A stretch of 64,000 nucleotides of DNA from Kitasatospora arboriphila (lineage in GTDB: Bacteria > Actinomycetota > Actinomycetes > Mycobacteriales > Mycobacteriaceae): positions 1-64,000 of the forward strand of contig NZ_JNYV01000014.1 of the NCBI RefSeq assembly GCF_000717275.1. Reading direction: 5' to 3'. Both the position numbers and the translations under genes were made by a program. Shown piece after piece: positions 46,086 to 54,372 of the stretch (position 1 is the stretch's first letter; the number at the start of each line of letters is the position of its first letter). The notes under the pieces were generated by a model. That model saw only the letters and a list, made by a program, of their open reading frames with translations. It was not told where the DNA came from and did no database searches.

Positions 46086-47219
46086 CTATTCGCAGCCCAC
46101 TCCGTCACCGTCACGGTCGAGGTGGGGGGCGTAGCCCGGGTCCCCGCGGTAGATGGGGTCAGCGCCGGCTGCTCGGACGGCGCTGCAGTTTTTGTAGCTC
46201 ACATTCGGTGCGTCGTCCACCACCGGTGGTGGTGTGTACGCCGGCGGTGGTGTGTAGGCAGGAGCTGGCGGCACGAACGTTGTCGTGGTCGTACGCGGCG
46301 CTGGGATCGGTGTTTGTGTGCGGGTTTCGGCGACCGCCGGGGTGGTCGGCGGCGCCACGGTGGCACCGCAGTCGGCCAGCACGCGGGTGATGGCATCCTT
46401 TTCAGGTTGTGTCACCCACAGGGCGTACGCGGCTTTCACGTCAACCTGGCGGGTGACGTAGGTGCAGCGGTAGGACTTGGTGGGCGGCAACCATGTTGCC
46501 GCATCCCCGTCGCTTTTCTGCTGGTTGGTCGGGCCGTCGGTCGCCTGCAGGTTTCGTGGGTCGTTCGCGAAGTCCGCGCGTTTGCCGGGGGTCAACTGTT
46601 GAGCCCCGGTTTGCCATGCGTTCGACAGGGCAACGACGTGATCGATCTGCACGGCGGTGGACGTGTCCTGTCCCCGAACAAACTGGATCATCTTCGCTGT
46701 GTACGGGTCGTTGAGCGTGCCCGACTCTACGGCGCAGCCCTTCGATCCCGGCTTGACGAGAATGTTCACCAGATCGCGGCGCAGGATGTCATTGCGGGTA
46801 TCGCACCCGTTCCGGCCCCCCTCGACGGTGACGTTGTCGGTCCACGTCTGGCCGAACAGGGCGCGGTCGTACCCGGTCTTTGGTGCCCGACCTTTCACGG
46901 CGAGCGAATTCAGTTTGGTGAGCGCTGCGTTGGCCGCAGGTGCGGTGGACACCACAGCGACGGGTGTGGCCGCGGGTGCGGGCGTCTCCGATGGTGGCGG
47001 TGCGACCACGGTGGTGGTTGCCGGTGCCGACGATGTTGCCGCCGCATTGGTCGAAATTTCTTCCTCCGTGGAGCCGGCCACGCCGAGAGCGGTCACCACG
47101 GCCACGAGCGCAACGGCGCTGCCGGCGATCCATGGCCAGCGCTTCTTGGGGGGCGGTTGGGGGTACGGCGAAGAGCCCGGGCGAGTGAAGTCGGTGGGCG
47201 GGTGGAACTGATCAGGCAC
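46086..47219 (-). CDS. Membrane/secreted HNH nuclease (DUF1524) with excalibur domain
   Basis: About 377 residues. A Pro-rich N-terminus, then one hydrophobic helix (WPWIAGSAVALVAVVTALGVAG), then a Thr/Pro/Ala linker. The DUF1524-type HNH nuclease covers about residues 100-260: GYDRALFGQTW, CDTRNDILRRDL, the metal site VQIDHVVALSNAW and the NLQATDGPTNQQKSDGDAATW segment. After a second Pro/Thr linker an excalibur calcium-binding motif closes the protein (YKNCSAVRAAG, HLDRDGDGVGCE). GTG at 47217-47219 follows GGAAGG by six bases; upstream codons to 47303 are unlikely. By family it cuts DNA outside the cytoplasm, perhaps for nutrient use. Confidence 0.82.
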   Translation of the reverse strand: MPDQFHPPTDFTRPGSSPYPQPPPKKRWPWIAGSAVALVAVVTALGVAGSTEEEISTNAAATSSAPATTTVVAPPPSETPAPAATPVAVVSTAPAANAALTKLNSLAVKGRAPKTGYDRALFGQTWTDNVTVEGGRNGCDTRNDILRRDLVNILVKPGSKGCAVESGTLNDPYTAKMIQFVRGQDTSTAVQIDHVVALSNAWQTGAQQLTPGKRADFANDPRNLQATDGPTNQQKSDGDAATWLPPTKSYRCTYVTRQVDVKAAYALWVTQPEKDAITRVLADCGATVAPPTTPAVAETRTQTPIPAPRTTTTTFVPPAPAYTPPPAYTPPPVVDDAPNVSYKNCSAVRAAGADPIYRGDPGYAPHLDRDGDGVGCE

Positions 47220-47539
47220 GAAGAACCTTCCGGATGCTAACGAGTTGTGGCCGCTAGCAGGCAGATTCATGCACCAGCGAGAAGCGTCACCCAGATATAG
47301 CACCCAGCGCGCTGTCCGTTACACGATGTCTCACACCGGGTCGGCTCGCAATGATGGATGGGCATCGACCGCGACAACCCATATCGGCTCCGACTCGGCG
47401 GTAGTTGGGGCCCGCCTGGGTGCGCCGTTCGCTGACCGCGGGTCGATTTGAGGGTGTCGGCCCTGGCAGATCAGTCATGCGCGAGCAGCGAGGGGCCCTG
47501 CAGGCACGAACGCCGGCCCTGGGGAGGGAAGATGGTGCG
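47220..47539. other. Divergent control region, no gene seen
   Basis: About 320 bases between the HNH nuclease and YhcG-like genes, transcribed away from each other. It must hold both promoters, but I cannot point to convincing -35/-10 pairs. Confidence 0.4.
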
Positions 47540-48577
47540 GTGAGCGGTGAGGACTTGATGCCCCAGGACTACGCGGACGTGTTGGACCAGCTCAAGAGGC
47601 AGGTCCGCGGTGCCCGGGTGCAGGCCACCCGCGTGGTGAACACCCAGTTACTGGTGTTGTACTGGGATATCGGGCGGGCCATCCGCGACCGCCAAGACAG
47701 CCAAGGGTGGGGAAGCCGGGTCATCGACCGCCTCGCCCGCGATCTGCGGGCCGAGTTCCCCGACATGCGGGGGTTCTCCCGCAGCAACCTGCACTACATG
47801 CGCACGGTCGCCGGCACCTGGCCGCGGGAGGCAATCGTCCAACAACCTGTTGGACAATTGCCGTGGGGTCACATCACGGTGCTCATCGACAAGATCGACG
47901 ACCAGGCGGTCCGAGAGTGGTATGCCGCCGCTGCTGTCACACATGGCTGGTCACGAGCGATCCTGACCCACCAGATCCGTAACCAGCTCGATCAGCGGAT
48001 CGGGGCAGCGCCGACGAACTTTGACACCCAGCTCCCCGCGGCCGATTCAGACCTGGCTCATCAACTCGTCCGCGACCCCTACGTCTTCGACTTCCTCGAC
48101 ATCTCCGACCGTGTCGCCGAACGCGAACTGGAAACGGCGTTGATGGCCCGGCTCGAGCGGTTCCTCCTCGAACTGGGCCATGGGTTTGCCTTCGTCGGCC
48201 GCCAGTACCACTTTGAGACCGGCGGCGATGACTTCTACATCGACCTACTCTTCTTTAACTGGGTGCAGTCGCGGTTCGTGGTCGTCGAGCTCAAAGTAGG
48301 AAAGTTCGAGCCCGAATACCTCGGCAAGCTCGGCTTCTACGTGTCCTGGGTCGATGACAATCTGCGTAACCACGAGGTGCACGCACCCACCATCGGTATC
48401 TTGCTGTGCGCCGGCCGCAACGACCAAGTGGTCCGCTACTCTCTCGCCGGAACCACCGCACCATTGGCAGTAGCCGACTACACCTACGACACACTGCCCC
48501 CACTGGTCCGCGAACTCGTACCCACCGAGAATGAACTAGCCTCCGCCCTGGGCGACACCACCACCGACCCCACCTGA
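47540..48577 (+). CDS. DUF1016/YhcG-family PD-(D/E)XK nuclease
   Basis: A 345-residue protein in two parts. The N-terminal DUF1016 domain has QLLVLYWDIGRAIRDRQ, the SNLHYMRTVAGTWP segment and HITVLIDKI. The C-terminal PD-(D/E)XK nuclease fold has its acid in DDFYIDLLFFN (about residue 235) and the E-x-K in VVVELKVGKF (about 250). Relatives are found among restriction genes, transposons and phage-defence loci. No methyltransferase is next to it. GTG 47540 follows GGGAGGGAAG; ATG 47558 is an alternative. It marks the left side of the island ending near 56.8 kb. Confidence 0.85.
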   Translation: MSGEDLMPQDYADVLDQLKRQVRGARVQATRVVNTQLLVLYWDIGRAIRDRQDSQGWGSRVIDRLARDLRAEFPDMRGFSRSNLHYMRTVAGTWPREAIVQQPVGQLPWGHITVLIDKIDDQAVREWYAAAAVTHGWSRAILTHQIRNQLDQRIGAAPTNFDTQLPAADSDLAHQLVRDPYVFDFLDISDRVAERELETALMARLERFLLELGHGFAFVGRQYHFETGGDDFYIDLLFFNWVQSRFVVVELKVGKFEPEYLGKLGFYVSWVDDNLRNHEVHAPTIGILLCAGRNDQVVRYSLAGTTAPLAVADYTYDTLPPLVRELVPTENELASALGDTTTDPT

Positions 48578-48777
48578 ACCACAAAACTGAAGGTGATCAG
48601 GACTAGTTGAGTTGTCGCGCAGCATATTCGACTGTTGAGCCGATTCTTTCGGGTCACCCGAGTAGTAAGTCGTAGATCGCTGCGAATAGTGCCGCTCACC
48701 GAGGCACTCCATCAATTCTTGCGATGGTGAGCCGCCAAGCGTCCGCGCTGGTACCTCTCACCGGTTAGTAGAGCGCC

Positions 48778-48783
48778 TATGCT
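48778..48783 (+). promoter_or_regulatory. Likely -10 box of the Lsr2 gene
   Basis: TATGCT, close to the actinobacterial consensus, 55 bp before the Lsr2 start. The -35 region is not clear. Confidence 0.35.
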
Positions 48784-48837
48784 GGGCACGACTAACCACG
48801 ACATGTGGGTCGTATCAATCTATTAGAGGAGCTTTGT

Positions 48838-49209
48838 GTGGCGCGTACAACGCGAGTAGAAGTAGACATTATTGATGATGTCGACGGTAAGCCGGTGGAT
48901 CCCGATGAGGTTGTGCAGGTGGAGTTTTCGGTGAAGTTGCCTGGTGCGCGCAAAGCGCGCGAGTATGTTCTGGATCTGCGTCCGAGTAACCTGGCGAAGT
49001 TCGAGTCTGCTATCGGTAAGTACATCAACGCCGCTACCGAGGTCCGCGGCGCGGCCAACACCACAAAAACGGCACCCGCGCCCGCGCAGGGTTCACCAAA
49101 AGAACAGCTGCGAGCTATTCGCGAATGGGCACGCACCCAGGGTTATGAAGTCTCTGATCGCGGACGGATCCCTGCCGAGGTTGTCGACGCCTACCACGCA
49201 GCCCACTAA
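48838..49209 (+). CDS. lsr2: Lsr2-family nucleoid-associated protein
   Basis: A 123-residue DNA-bridging protein, the actinobacterial counterpart of H-NS. The N-terminal dimerisation domain reads [14 protein letters not shown] and [23 protein letters not shown]; the C-terminal DNA-binding domain has [30 protein letters not shown], with the AT-hook-like RGR that inserts into AT-rich minor grooves. GTG 48838 is preceded by AGAGGAG. Normally the gene is next to clpC/panC on the chromosome; here it is in an island beside a nuclease and recombinases. That makes a second, accessory Lsr2 likely, as on plasmids and phages. Confidence 0.88.
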   Translation: MARTTRVEVDIIDDVDGKPVDPDEVVQVEFSVKLPGARKAREYVLDLRPSNLAKFESAIGKYINAATEVRGAANTTKTAPAPAQGSPKEQLRAIREWARTQGYEVSDRGRIPAEVVDAYHAAH

Positions 49210-49405
49210 CGGTTCTCACAACACACAGGGGTGCGCGATCCTCACCGTTTTGTCACTGAGACCGTCTCCTCTCACGGGTCTTTAATGCAGTGCCCGGGTC
49301 ATAGTGGGCGGCTCATCAGTATCTCTGTGAACGACGAATAATCAGTTGTTCCGGCGCGTCAGGCGTGGTCGCGAGCGGCGAGTGTCGGTGGATACGGGCT
49401 CGTCT

Positions 49406-50461
49406 TTAGTCGAGGTGGTCGAGGAGTTGTTCGGTGCGCGCCAGCAGTGCGGCCATCTGATGGTCCAGGGCGGTGAAGACGTCGTCGAGGTCGCCGAGTT
49501 CGGCCGCCGCGCGGCGTCGGGCATCGACGCCGTCGTCGTAGGTGTCGGGCAACACCACCACAGGCGCCGGTTGCGACACCGGGTTCTGGGGTCCGGCGGT
49601 GCGTTCGCGGATGGTGTGGGCCCACTGCGTGCGGTGGGTGACCGGCCGTCCGGGTGTGTGCAGGTGGGTGCGCAGGATCGCTGAGACCGCCCGCGGCGAC
49701 AGGCCGGTGGTGGTGTCACCGATCGGTGCGGTGGGGTTGCCCCACCGATCGAACGTGGGCAGCAGGGCGGCATCAGGAGTGGTGTGCTCGTGCAGCGACA
49801 TGTCTTCTGCTGCCGCTCGGGCAGGTGCGTCGTAGAGGACCGGTGCCCAGGCGATTGGTGAGGGCCGGCGCAAGGTGAGTTCACGCACCGCTGCCCACCG
49901 CTTCCACACCCCGTACACCCCGAATGGGTTCTCCGGTTCGGCTTTGGCGGTGATCTGGTGGTGGCCGCCGATGTGCACCGTGCTGCTGTCGGGGTTGGTG
50001 GTGTTGGGGTGGATGGTGATGTCGCCGCACCGTAGGTCCCCTACGTCGGTGACGGGGATCCCGAGGTGGCAGACCAGGGTGAGGATGAGGGCGTCGCGGC
50101 GCCCGAACAGCCCGCCCGGCCACCCACTGACCGGCAACCGCGCGATCACTGTGGTGGCGGCAGCCTGGTGACGGTCCCGGGCCGACAACAGTGCCCGCAC
50201 GGCCGTCGCCGTTCCCGGCGGGGTGGCACCGTTGAGGCGGTGGGCGGTGTTGATGGCACTGGCCCGGTGGCGCACCGTGGCCCGCGACGCATCCGGTTCG
50301 AACGCCAGAAACCGGGCCACCGTGACCGGCGAGGCGCCCAGCGGGTCCAGATCGAACGCTGTGCACCAGTCGGTGAATAGTCGCCACTGACCGCGATAGG
50401 ACCGGGGCAACCGGCCGGTGATGTCGCCGGTGGACTCGTGGGTGGGTGGAGTGTGGGTCAT
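49406..50461 (-). CDS. Catalytically dead tyrosine-recombinase-like protein
   Basis: A 351-residue protein with a core-binding-like N-terminus (YRGQWRLFTDWCTAFDLDPL, ATVRHRASAINTAHRLNG) and a domain that follows the tyrosine-recombinase fold. Where active enzymes have G-x-R-x-S-E it reads CHLGIPVTDVGDLRCGDI, so the first catalytic arginine is proline. No HxxR block and no nucleophile tyrosine follow. The C-terminus is a helical segment (RRRAAAELGDLDDVFTALDHQ). It follows the active recombinase gene by 9 bp. A partner that shapes the recombination complex is the natural reading. It has full codon structure, no lesions, so it is not mere decay. Confidence 0.65.
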   Translation of the reverse strand: MTHTPPTHESTGDITGRLPRSYRGQWRLFTDWCTAFDLDPLGASPVTVARFLAFEPDASRATVRHRASAINTAHRLNGATPPGTATAVRALLSARDRHQAAATTVIARLPVSGWPGGLFGRRDALILTLVCHLGIPVTDVGDLRCGDITIHPNTTNPDSSTVHIGGHHQITAKAEPENPFGVYGVWKRWAAVRELTLRRPSPIAWAPVLYDAPARAAAEDMSLHEHTTPDAALLPTFDRWGNPTAPIGDTTTGLSPRAVSAILRTHLHTPGRPVTHRTQWAHTIRERTAGPQNPVSQPAPVVVLPDTYDDGVDARRRAAAELGDLDDVFTALDHQMAALLARTEQLLDHLD

Positions 50462-50470
50462 CGCTGGGTG

Positions 50471-51622
50471 TCACATGCCGATGGTGGTGGCGGCGTTCTG
50501 GACGTGAATGTTGTTGTCCCGGGCGTAGTTCAGCAACGATTCGACGGATTTGTGGCCGGTTTGTTTCATGATGGTGGTCGGTTCATGCCCGGTCCGGAAG
50601 GCTTCGGTGACAAACCCCGCCCGCAAACTGTGGGCGCCGTAGCGGGTGGTGTCGAGGTCCGGGCGCGCGGCGGCCAGGCGGCGGCGCACCAGGGTGTGGA
50701 TGAGTTGCCCACCAGGAGCGGACTCGGCCAGATCGCTGGAGGCGGTGACACTGCGAAACACCTCCGCCTCCGCTGGTACCTCCGGTAGGGGGCCGGCGCA
50801 CACGTGGTGGGTGTGGGGGCGATCAGCAGCGAGCAGGCGAATCAAACCGGCTCGGCCTAGCCGGTCATACGCGTCATGACACGCCAGCCACCGCATGTAG
50901 GCGCAGGGGCCGCACGTTTCCAGATGCTCACCGACCGGTAAGGCTTTGCGCTGTCCCTGACCGTCTTGGTCGGTCTTGGATCTGCGGACGATCATGATCC
51001 AGCCCTCACGGGTCCGGCGCACATCCCCTACTGTCAGGCTGACGATTTCTGAGCGGCGCATCGCTCCGGCCCACCCCAACACCAACGCGGCGGTGTCGCG
51101 GCGCTCGCGGAGCTTGGTCCGCCACGACACTGCCGAGGATCGTGCGGTGGCCACCATCGCCCGCAGATCCACCAAATCCAGCGGATCCTCTGGACGGCGG
51201 GGGCGGCGCCCCGACGCTGCACCTCGGCGGCGGATCGCCGACAACGTGCCCGCGACAACCGGGCTCAACCACAACGGTGTGGACTCGCCCGCGCTGTCTG
51301 GGTGGGGGGTGTTCGCTTTGTGGACGTACTTGATCGCCGCTGCGGCGCCATCGATCGCGGCCATCGAATACGCTGCCGTCCCATCGGTTTTCACCGTGTT
51401 CTCCAATGCGAGCAGGTAGTCGGCGACCACATGGGGATGCGCCGGCAACGCCTGATGCCCGTGTTGACGGCAGTACGTCTCGAACGCCGCCCAGGCCCGC
51501 GTGTAGTTGCGGCGCGTCGACGGTGCCCGGGTATCGAGTAGTGACGTCTCCACCCGACGCAACACATCATCAGAAACGTTAGGCGCCGCAACAGAGTTCG
51601 AGACCGCAGCCAGGTCAGTCAT
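50471..51622 (-). CDS. Tyrosine recombinase / integrase
   Basis: A 383-residue site-specific recombinase with all catalytic residues: Arg189 in GAMRRSEIVSL, Lys216 in RRSKTDQDG, His331 and Arg334 in GAHSLRAGFV, His357 in TGHKSVESL and the nucleophile Tyr366 in LLNYAR. The N-terminal SAM-like core-binding part has STRRNYTRAWAAFETYCRQ. It cuts and joins DNA through a 3'-phosphotyrosine bond. Its start ATG overlaps the stop of the upstream gene, and the dead partner gene follows closely, so all three are one operon. Attachment sites were not found. Confidence 0.88.
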   Translation of the reverse strand: MTDLAAVSNSVAAPNVSDDVLRRVETSLLDTRAPSTRRNYTRAWAAFETYCRQHGHQALPAHPHVVADYLLALENTVKTDGTAAYSMAAIDGAAAAIKYVHKANTPHPDSAGESTPLWLSPVVAGTLSAIRRRGAASGRRPRRPEDPLDLVDLRAMVATARSSAVSWRTKLRERRDTAALVLGWAGAMRRSEIVSLTVGDVRRTREGWIMIVRRSKTDQDGQGQRKALPVGEHLETCGPCAYMRWLACHDAYDRLGRAGLIRLLAADRPHTHHVCAGPLPEVPAEAEVFRSVTASSDLAESAPGGQLIHTLVRRRLAAARPDLDTTRYGAHSLRAGFVTEAFRTGHEPTTIMKQTGHKSVESLLNYARDNNIHVQNAATTIGM

Positions 51623-52014
51623 TACGAGCCTGACCCCGCCATGTCGACGGGTGCGGTGGGCCTGCCGAACACCACCACACTCCCCACCCCCGCCACGTCA
51701 TACCCAGGGCGGGTCGGCGCAGCGCACACCACGAATCGGGCACCACCGGCACCCGAGCTGCAGACCGCCCACTGGCTGGTGGTCGCGCGGTTGATCAGCA
51801 ACATAAGATGGTCAATGGCCTCGGCCACCGGCCAGCTGTTCTGGGCAATGAAATCCCAATCCTCATCCGACGCCAGTACCGTCACAGGGCCTTCTGTCGG
51901 CAGCGCGATCGCGTCATCGGGATACAGATCAGCGAACACCGCGCCCACCCACCCAGGACACGAATCGACCACACCACCATCCACAACGGCCATCACACCA
52001 CTAGCCACCGTCAC
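51622..52014 (-). CDS. Small protein leading the recombinase operon
   Basis: About 130 residues; the start may be GTG 52014 or the ATG at 51991-51993 (MAVVDGGVV). Its stop overlaps the recombinase start in a TGA/ATG junction, a sign of translational coupling. Sequence: ADLYPDDAIALPTEGPVTVL, WDFIAQNSWPVAEAIDHLML, then a hydrophobic VVCAAPTRPGYDVAG. No known domain. It may be a directionality factor or DNA-bending helper for the recombinases, judged only by position. Confidence 0.55.
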   Translation of the reverse strand: MTVASGVMAVVDGGVVDSCPGWVGAVFADLYPDDAIALPTEGPVTVLASDEDWDFIAQNSWPVAEAIDHLMLLINRATTSQWAVCSSGAGGARFVVCAAPTRPGYDVAGVGSVVVFGRPTAPVDMAGSGS

Positions 52015-52505
52015 GCACCCGCCTCCAAGCGCTCACGCGAAAACCCCACCACTGCAGCATAAAACCCTACAGACGCGTTTACGCTGGTGACACGCCCCGC
52101 ATCGCGCGCTAAAGCTGATTAGCGCAGAGCCAAACGTTGCCACTAAGGGTGGACCGACGACCTTTCGTTTTTCAGATGGACGCAAACACCAGTTCAAACC
52201 GGTTTGCCCAGCTCAGACCGGCCCACACCCGGCCGATCAGACCCCTCGGGCTACCCCATCGAAGAATTTCGCCCCTTATCCCCCATGGATTTATGTCAGG
52301 TGACGATGCTCCCGCGTCATGTCCTCCGCTACGAGCGAAGCTAGACAGCCGGGCCGCGCACAGGAAACCATCTAGCCGCTCGCGGCCGGCTCCGCGACCG
52401 CAAGGAATGTGCTCTACTGCAGTCATAGTCGATCACCAGCGCTGTGACTAAGGCTAATCCGTTGTGCAATGGCGTTCAGGCGCCTCGCCCGGCACTGCTG
52501 CGCTG
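52015..52505. other. Non-coding stretch between two cassettes
   Basis: About 490 bases. No gene recognised on either strand. It must contain the promoter of the recombinase operon, and could hold a recombination site, but I see no clear inverted core repeat. Confidence 0.4.
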
Positions 52506-52862
52506 TTAGCCATCCAATGGGGTGGGGGTTTCCCAGACGCGCGCGTACATCTCAGACACCAACGGCCACACCTTGTTTAGACCGTCCTGGACGGAGTCGA
52601 CGGCAGCGGCGAGGTCGCCGAAGAGGACAAACTCGTGGGGGATGACACGGCCTGCTGAGTCTTGACGCCCGAGCGGATCTGGAAAGCGCAGCGCGACTTG
52701 TCCGTCCTGGCGGCGCCACGCGGTTGGTGCGTCTCGAAGATCTCCGAAAGCGCGTTCGTAGTCCGGGAGCGGATCGCTAAGTCTGGCATCCAGAAGGAAT
52801 CGAAAGCCCCAACTGCGACCCCGAGTGGCCCAGATCACGCTATCGGAGTGCGGGGGATTCAC
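52506..52862 (-). CDS. Small partner protein of the GTPase
   Basis: A 118-residue protein: SDSVIWATRGRSWGFRFLLDA at the N-terminus, an acidic middle (DPLPDYERAFGDLRDAP), and a C-terminal VIPHEFVLFGDLAAAVDSVQ / VWPLVSEMYARVWE. No known domain. Its start overlaps the last four bases of the GTPase gene (ATGA junction), so both are translated together. It probably serves as an adaptor for the GTPase. Function unknown. Confidence 0.6.
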   Translation of the reverse strand: MNPPHSDSVIWATRGRSWGFRFLLDARLSDPLPDYERAFGDLRDAPTAWRRQDGQVALRFPDPLGRQDSAGRVIPHEFVLFGDLAAAVDSVQDGLNKVWPLVSEMYARVWETPTPLDG

Positions 52863-54039
52863 TTCGGGTTCCTGATCACTTTGTTGATGACGCCCTGCTC
52901 CAGGTCCAGCTTGAACTGCGTCAGTGTCGCTCTGAGGTAATCGTGCTGCGCTCGGGCCTGCTCGTCCATCTCTCTGAGTTTCGGTCCTGCCAACTGGACT
53001 GCTTGTACCAGGATCGGCGTCGCCATGGCAGCAACCTTGTCGGCTTTGGGGATTTTTGCCAGAAGCTTATCGACCGGTCCGAACTTCCCATCGGCTAAGC
53101 CGGCTGCCAGCAACTCGGCGCCGTCGGCTAGCGAGTCGAGAACCCTGCGGGGGATGTCGAACTTCTCGTGCCACTGCACCCGACGTTCCAGCGGAAGAAG
53201 AGACGCCACCGGAAGAACGAGATCGAGACCAACGCGTTGCGTCAGATCGATGTCGAGCGTCTGCGGACCATCGGACTTCAGTTGAAACTTGGCAGACGAG
53301 AGCAGCATGAAGTCTTCGCCGATAGACAGGGCAGCAGGAGTCTCGATGAGTTCGGCGATAGTCGATCGAAGGCGTTCGACGTCTTCTGTCGCCTTGAGGA
53401 TGACCAGATCACGAAATGTGTCGACGTCCCAGTCTGGAAGCAGATCAGCTTTCGACAGGGCCAGGATCCACACCCGGGGAAACTCAATGATGGGCCCATC
53501 CTCCAGCAGGTCCTCCTTGAGTCGCAAAAGTCCTTGACGAAAGTTCGCCATCAGTGACTTCAGATACCGCTCTTCATCGCCGCGGTAATCTAGCAGCTTT
53601 TGCCCGTCTACCAGCAGAAGCGCGACGTCGGACCGAAGCAGTGAACGGAAGTTGTCAGTGCGCCGATTTTGTTCCTCCGACCTGCTGGGTTCGGTTTCGA
53701 ACCATTCGCCCGGGTAGTCGTGCCACGCGAGCCGGAGGACATCGAAGGGCCTCTTCTTGGCTGCGTCGTTGTCGCCGCCTTTCAGTTTGACCGAGAAATA
53801 GTAGGTCGTGGCCTTGAAGCGGGTGGGCAGCGGCGCAGCCGCCTGGTCCCGCATACCGAGATAGTTCTTGTAGAGCCGATTCCCTTGCCCGGCGTCATCA
53901 GCTACAAGATCCCAAAGATCGTTCTTGTAGGACCCCTCCTGGGTCGGGCCGTAGAACGACGAAACCAGAACAGTCTTGCCCGACCCGCTCTCGCCGAAGA
54001 CGGCAATGTGCTGCTCTCGAACTCTGGGTACTTGGCCAT
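52859..54039 (-). pseudogene. Conflict-type GTPase (double-GTPase-like), 5' frameshift
   Basis: A P-loop GTPase of about 390 residues. Reading on from the long frame towards 5' gives the Walker A block EQHIAVFGESGSGKTVLVSSF at about 54010-53950. Then come a DxxG switch (RLAWHDYPGEWFETE), VALLLVDGQKLLDYRG and the G4 element WILALSKADLL. That frame has no start codon between Walker A and the upstream TAG near 54084. Another frame offers ATG 54037-54039 with MAKYPEFE, and one missing base after it would join both. So it is either a recent frameshift or a sequence error. TAGCGT six bases before the ATG could be a leaderless -10 box. The C-terminal third is helical. Such GTPases occur in anti-phage and cell-death loci. 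Confidence 0.65.
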
Positions 54040-54183
54040 GCCAGGACGCTATAACACGACCTGCGGCGCGTAACTACGGAGTCAACCAGCCCGGTGAAAC
54101 GTGACGTGGGACTGGATCTGCACTTTGGGCCGACTGGGAGGCGAGACAGGTGCCACCAGACCACCAGACCGAATGGACTGCGG

Positions 54184-54372
54184 CTACCAATGAGCTGACA
54201 ACTCAGCGTTCATGGCTTCAATACTCGGTTTCATAGGCACTCCGATAGAGCTCAAACAGATGAGACTCGCACCGCGCGTGAGACTCTCGAGTTCGAAGGG
54301 CGTCGAACGCTGAATCCAGATTCGTGGCCCTGCTGCGTGCACTTCGATGCCGCGTGGTGTATTCAGAATCAA
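54184..54372 (-). CDS. Short ORF ahead of the GTPase gene
   Basis: A 62-codon frame starting at TTG 54370-54372, back-to-back with the coiled-coil gene on the other strand. Sequence includes GPRIWIQRSTPFELESLTRG and PMKPSIEAMNAELSAHW. No domain recognised, codon structure only moderately gene-like. It ends 145 bp before the GTPase start and could be the first member of that operon. Confidence 0.3.
   Translation of the reverse strand: MILNTPRGIEVHAAGPRIWIQRSTPFELESLTRGASLICLSSIGVPMKPSIEAMNAELSAHW

Noticed and set aside
50471..52014. Integron or CRISPR-adaptation role for the tyrosine recombinase
   Set aside because: No attC-like cassette array, no CRISPR repeats, and the protein lacks the integron-integrase extra helix as far as I can see.
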